Part shown: positions 63,936-64,000 of the stretch, in pieces | How the letters are laid out: each line of letters begins with the position of its first letter | How positions within the stretch are numbered: the stretch's first letter is position 1 | From: an uncultured Flavobacteriaceae bacterium | GTDB lineage: Bacteria > Bacteroidota > Bacteroidia > Flavobacteriales > Flavobacteriaceae | Length of the DNA stretch: 64,000 nt | Reading direction: 5' to 3' | Assembly (NCBI GenBank): GCA_947503105.1 | Contig: CANNCM010000002.1 | Location: forward strand, 267,546 to 331,545 | Position numbers and translations under genes: made by a program | The notes under the pieces: model-generated | The model's database searches: none | Told to the model about the DNA's origin: nothing | What the model saw: the letters and a program-made list of their open reading frames with translations, nothing else

Positions 63936-64000
63936 ATGAAATTTACAGCGACATTAATATTGTTTTTAGCTCTGAATTTTGGAGCTTTAGGGATTGGTAC
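63936..64000 (+). CDS. Start of a probable TspO/MBR membrane protein (partial)
   Basis: The last 65 bp encode MKFTATLILFLALNFGALGIG before the window ends. A hydrophobic N-terminal helix with the pattern LNFGALGIG resembles TspO/MBR tryptophan-rich sensory proteins, which bind porphyrins and respond to light and oxygen. This would suit the cluster, but only the first 21 residues are seen. Confidence 0.4.
   Translation, partial: MKFTATLILFLALNFGALGIG

Overview
The window is 64 kb of an AT-rich chromosome from a marine member of the Flavobacteriia (Bacteroidota). The evidence is a proteorhodopsin with its divergent Blh retinal-forming dioxygenase, a type IX secretion sorting domain, a TonB receptor with a carboxypeptidase-like N-terminal domain, TAnnTTTG-type promoter elements, and many family-typical small proteins (DUF6452/DUF6048, CAL67264 type, Lacal_2735 type, CCC-motif protein). 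Genes are dense, often 1-10 bp apart or overlapping by ATGA/TAATG, and no rRNA, tRNA, CRISPR array or transposase was seen.

Layout. 1-2.3 kb (minus): coiled-coil protein, zapA, a probable 6S RNA and the start of RNase Y. 2.4-9.5 kb: M23 peptidase, TonB receptor, cysteine desulfurase, a calcium-repeat lipoprotein, an Smr protein. 9.6-19.2 kb: small membrane proteins, prolyl oligopeptidase, ornithine aminotransferase, MscS-like channel, rlmD, DUF6452/DUF6048 pair, ABC-F ATPase with a coupled 58-aa membrane protein. 19.4-20.2 kb: a parDE module between two 85-bp direct repeats. 20-24.5 kb: small envelope proteins, pirin, acyl-CoA carboxylase beta subunit. 24.5-35 kb: two menaquinone blocks (menB-A-C-CPBP-E behind an S1-domain protein, and thioesterase-menF-menD) with purU between them. 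35.1-36.9 kb: proteorhodopsin and blh, divergent. 36.9-44.9 kb: dnaK, panB, pseudouridine synthase, aldehyde dehydrogenase, DUF2891, yifB/comM.

44.9-54.9 kb looks like a separate accessory block. It holds five envelope or secreted proteins (DUF4412-like, T9SS cargo, Kelch lipoprotein, PQQ-propeller lipoprotein, OmpA protein), a toxin-antitoxin pair whose YafQ-like toxin is broken by a frameshift in an A tract, and a hybrid histidine kinase/response regulator/AraC protein. It is bounded by two 126-bp copies of the 5' end of yifB, so the block was probably inserted next to or within yifB, or created by a duplication there.

55.1-64 kb is one plus-strand light and photodamage cluster: TetR-like regulator, ABC1 kinase, flavin reductase, DUF2256, DASH cryptochrome, Fe-S (6-4) photolyase, an unknown 142-aa protein, DUF2805, folE, a small helical protein, an SDR lacking its catalytic Tyr, glutathione peroxidase, a Lacal_2735-type protein, and the first codons of a probable TspO. 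Two promoters in this cluster share a direct-repeat motif at exactly the same distance from a TAnnTTTG element, and the core TTTGTTTAA recurs in a palindrome at the proteorhodopsin promoter. This suggests one light-responsive regulon, which is the most interesting system in the window; the regulator itself is not proven here.
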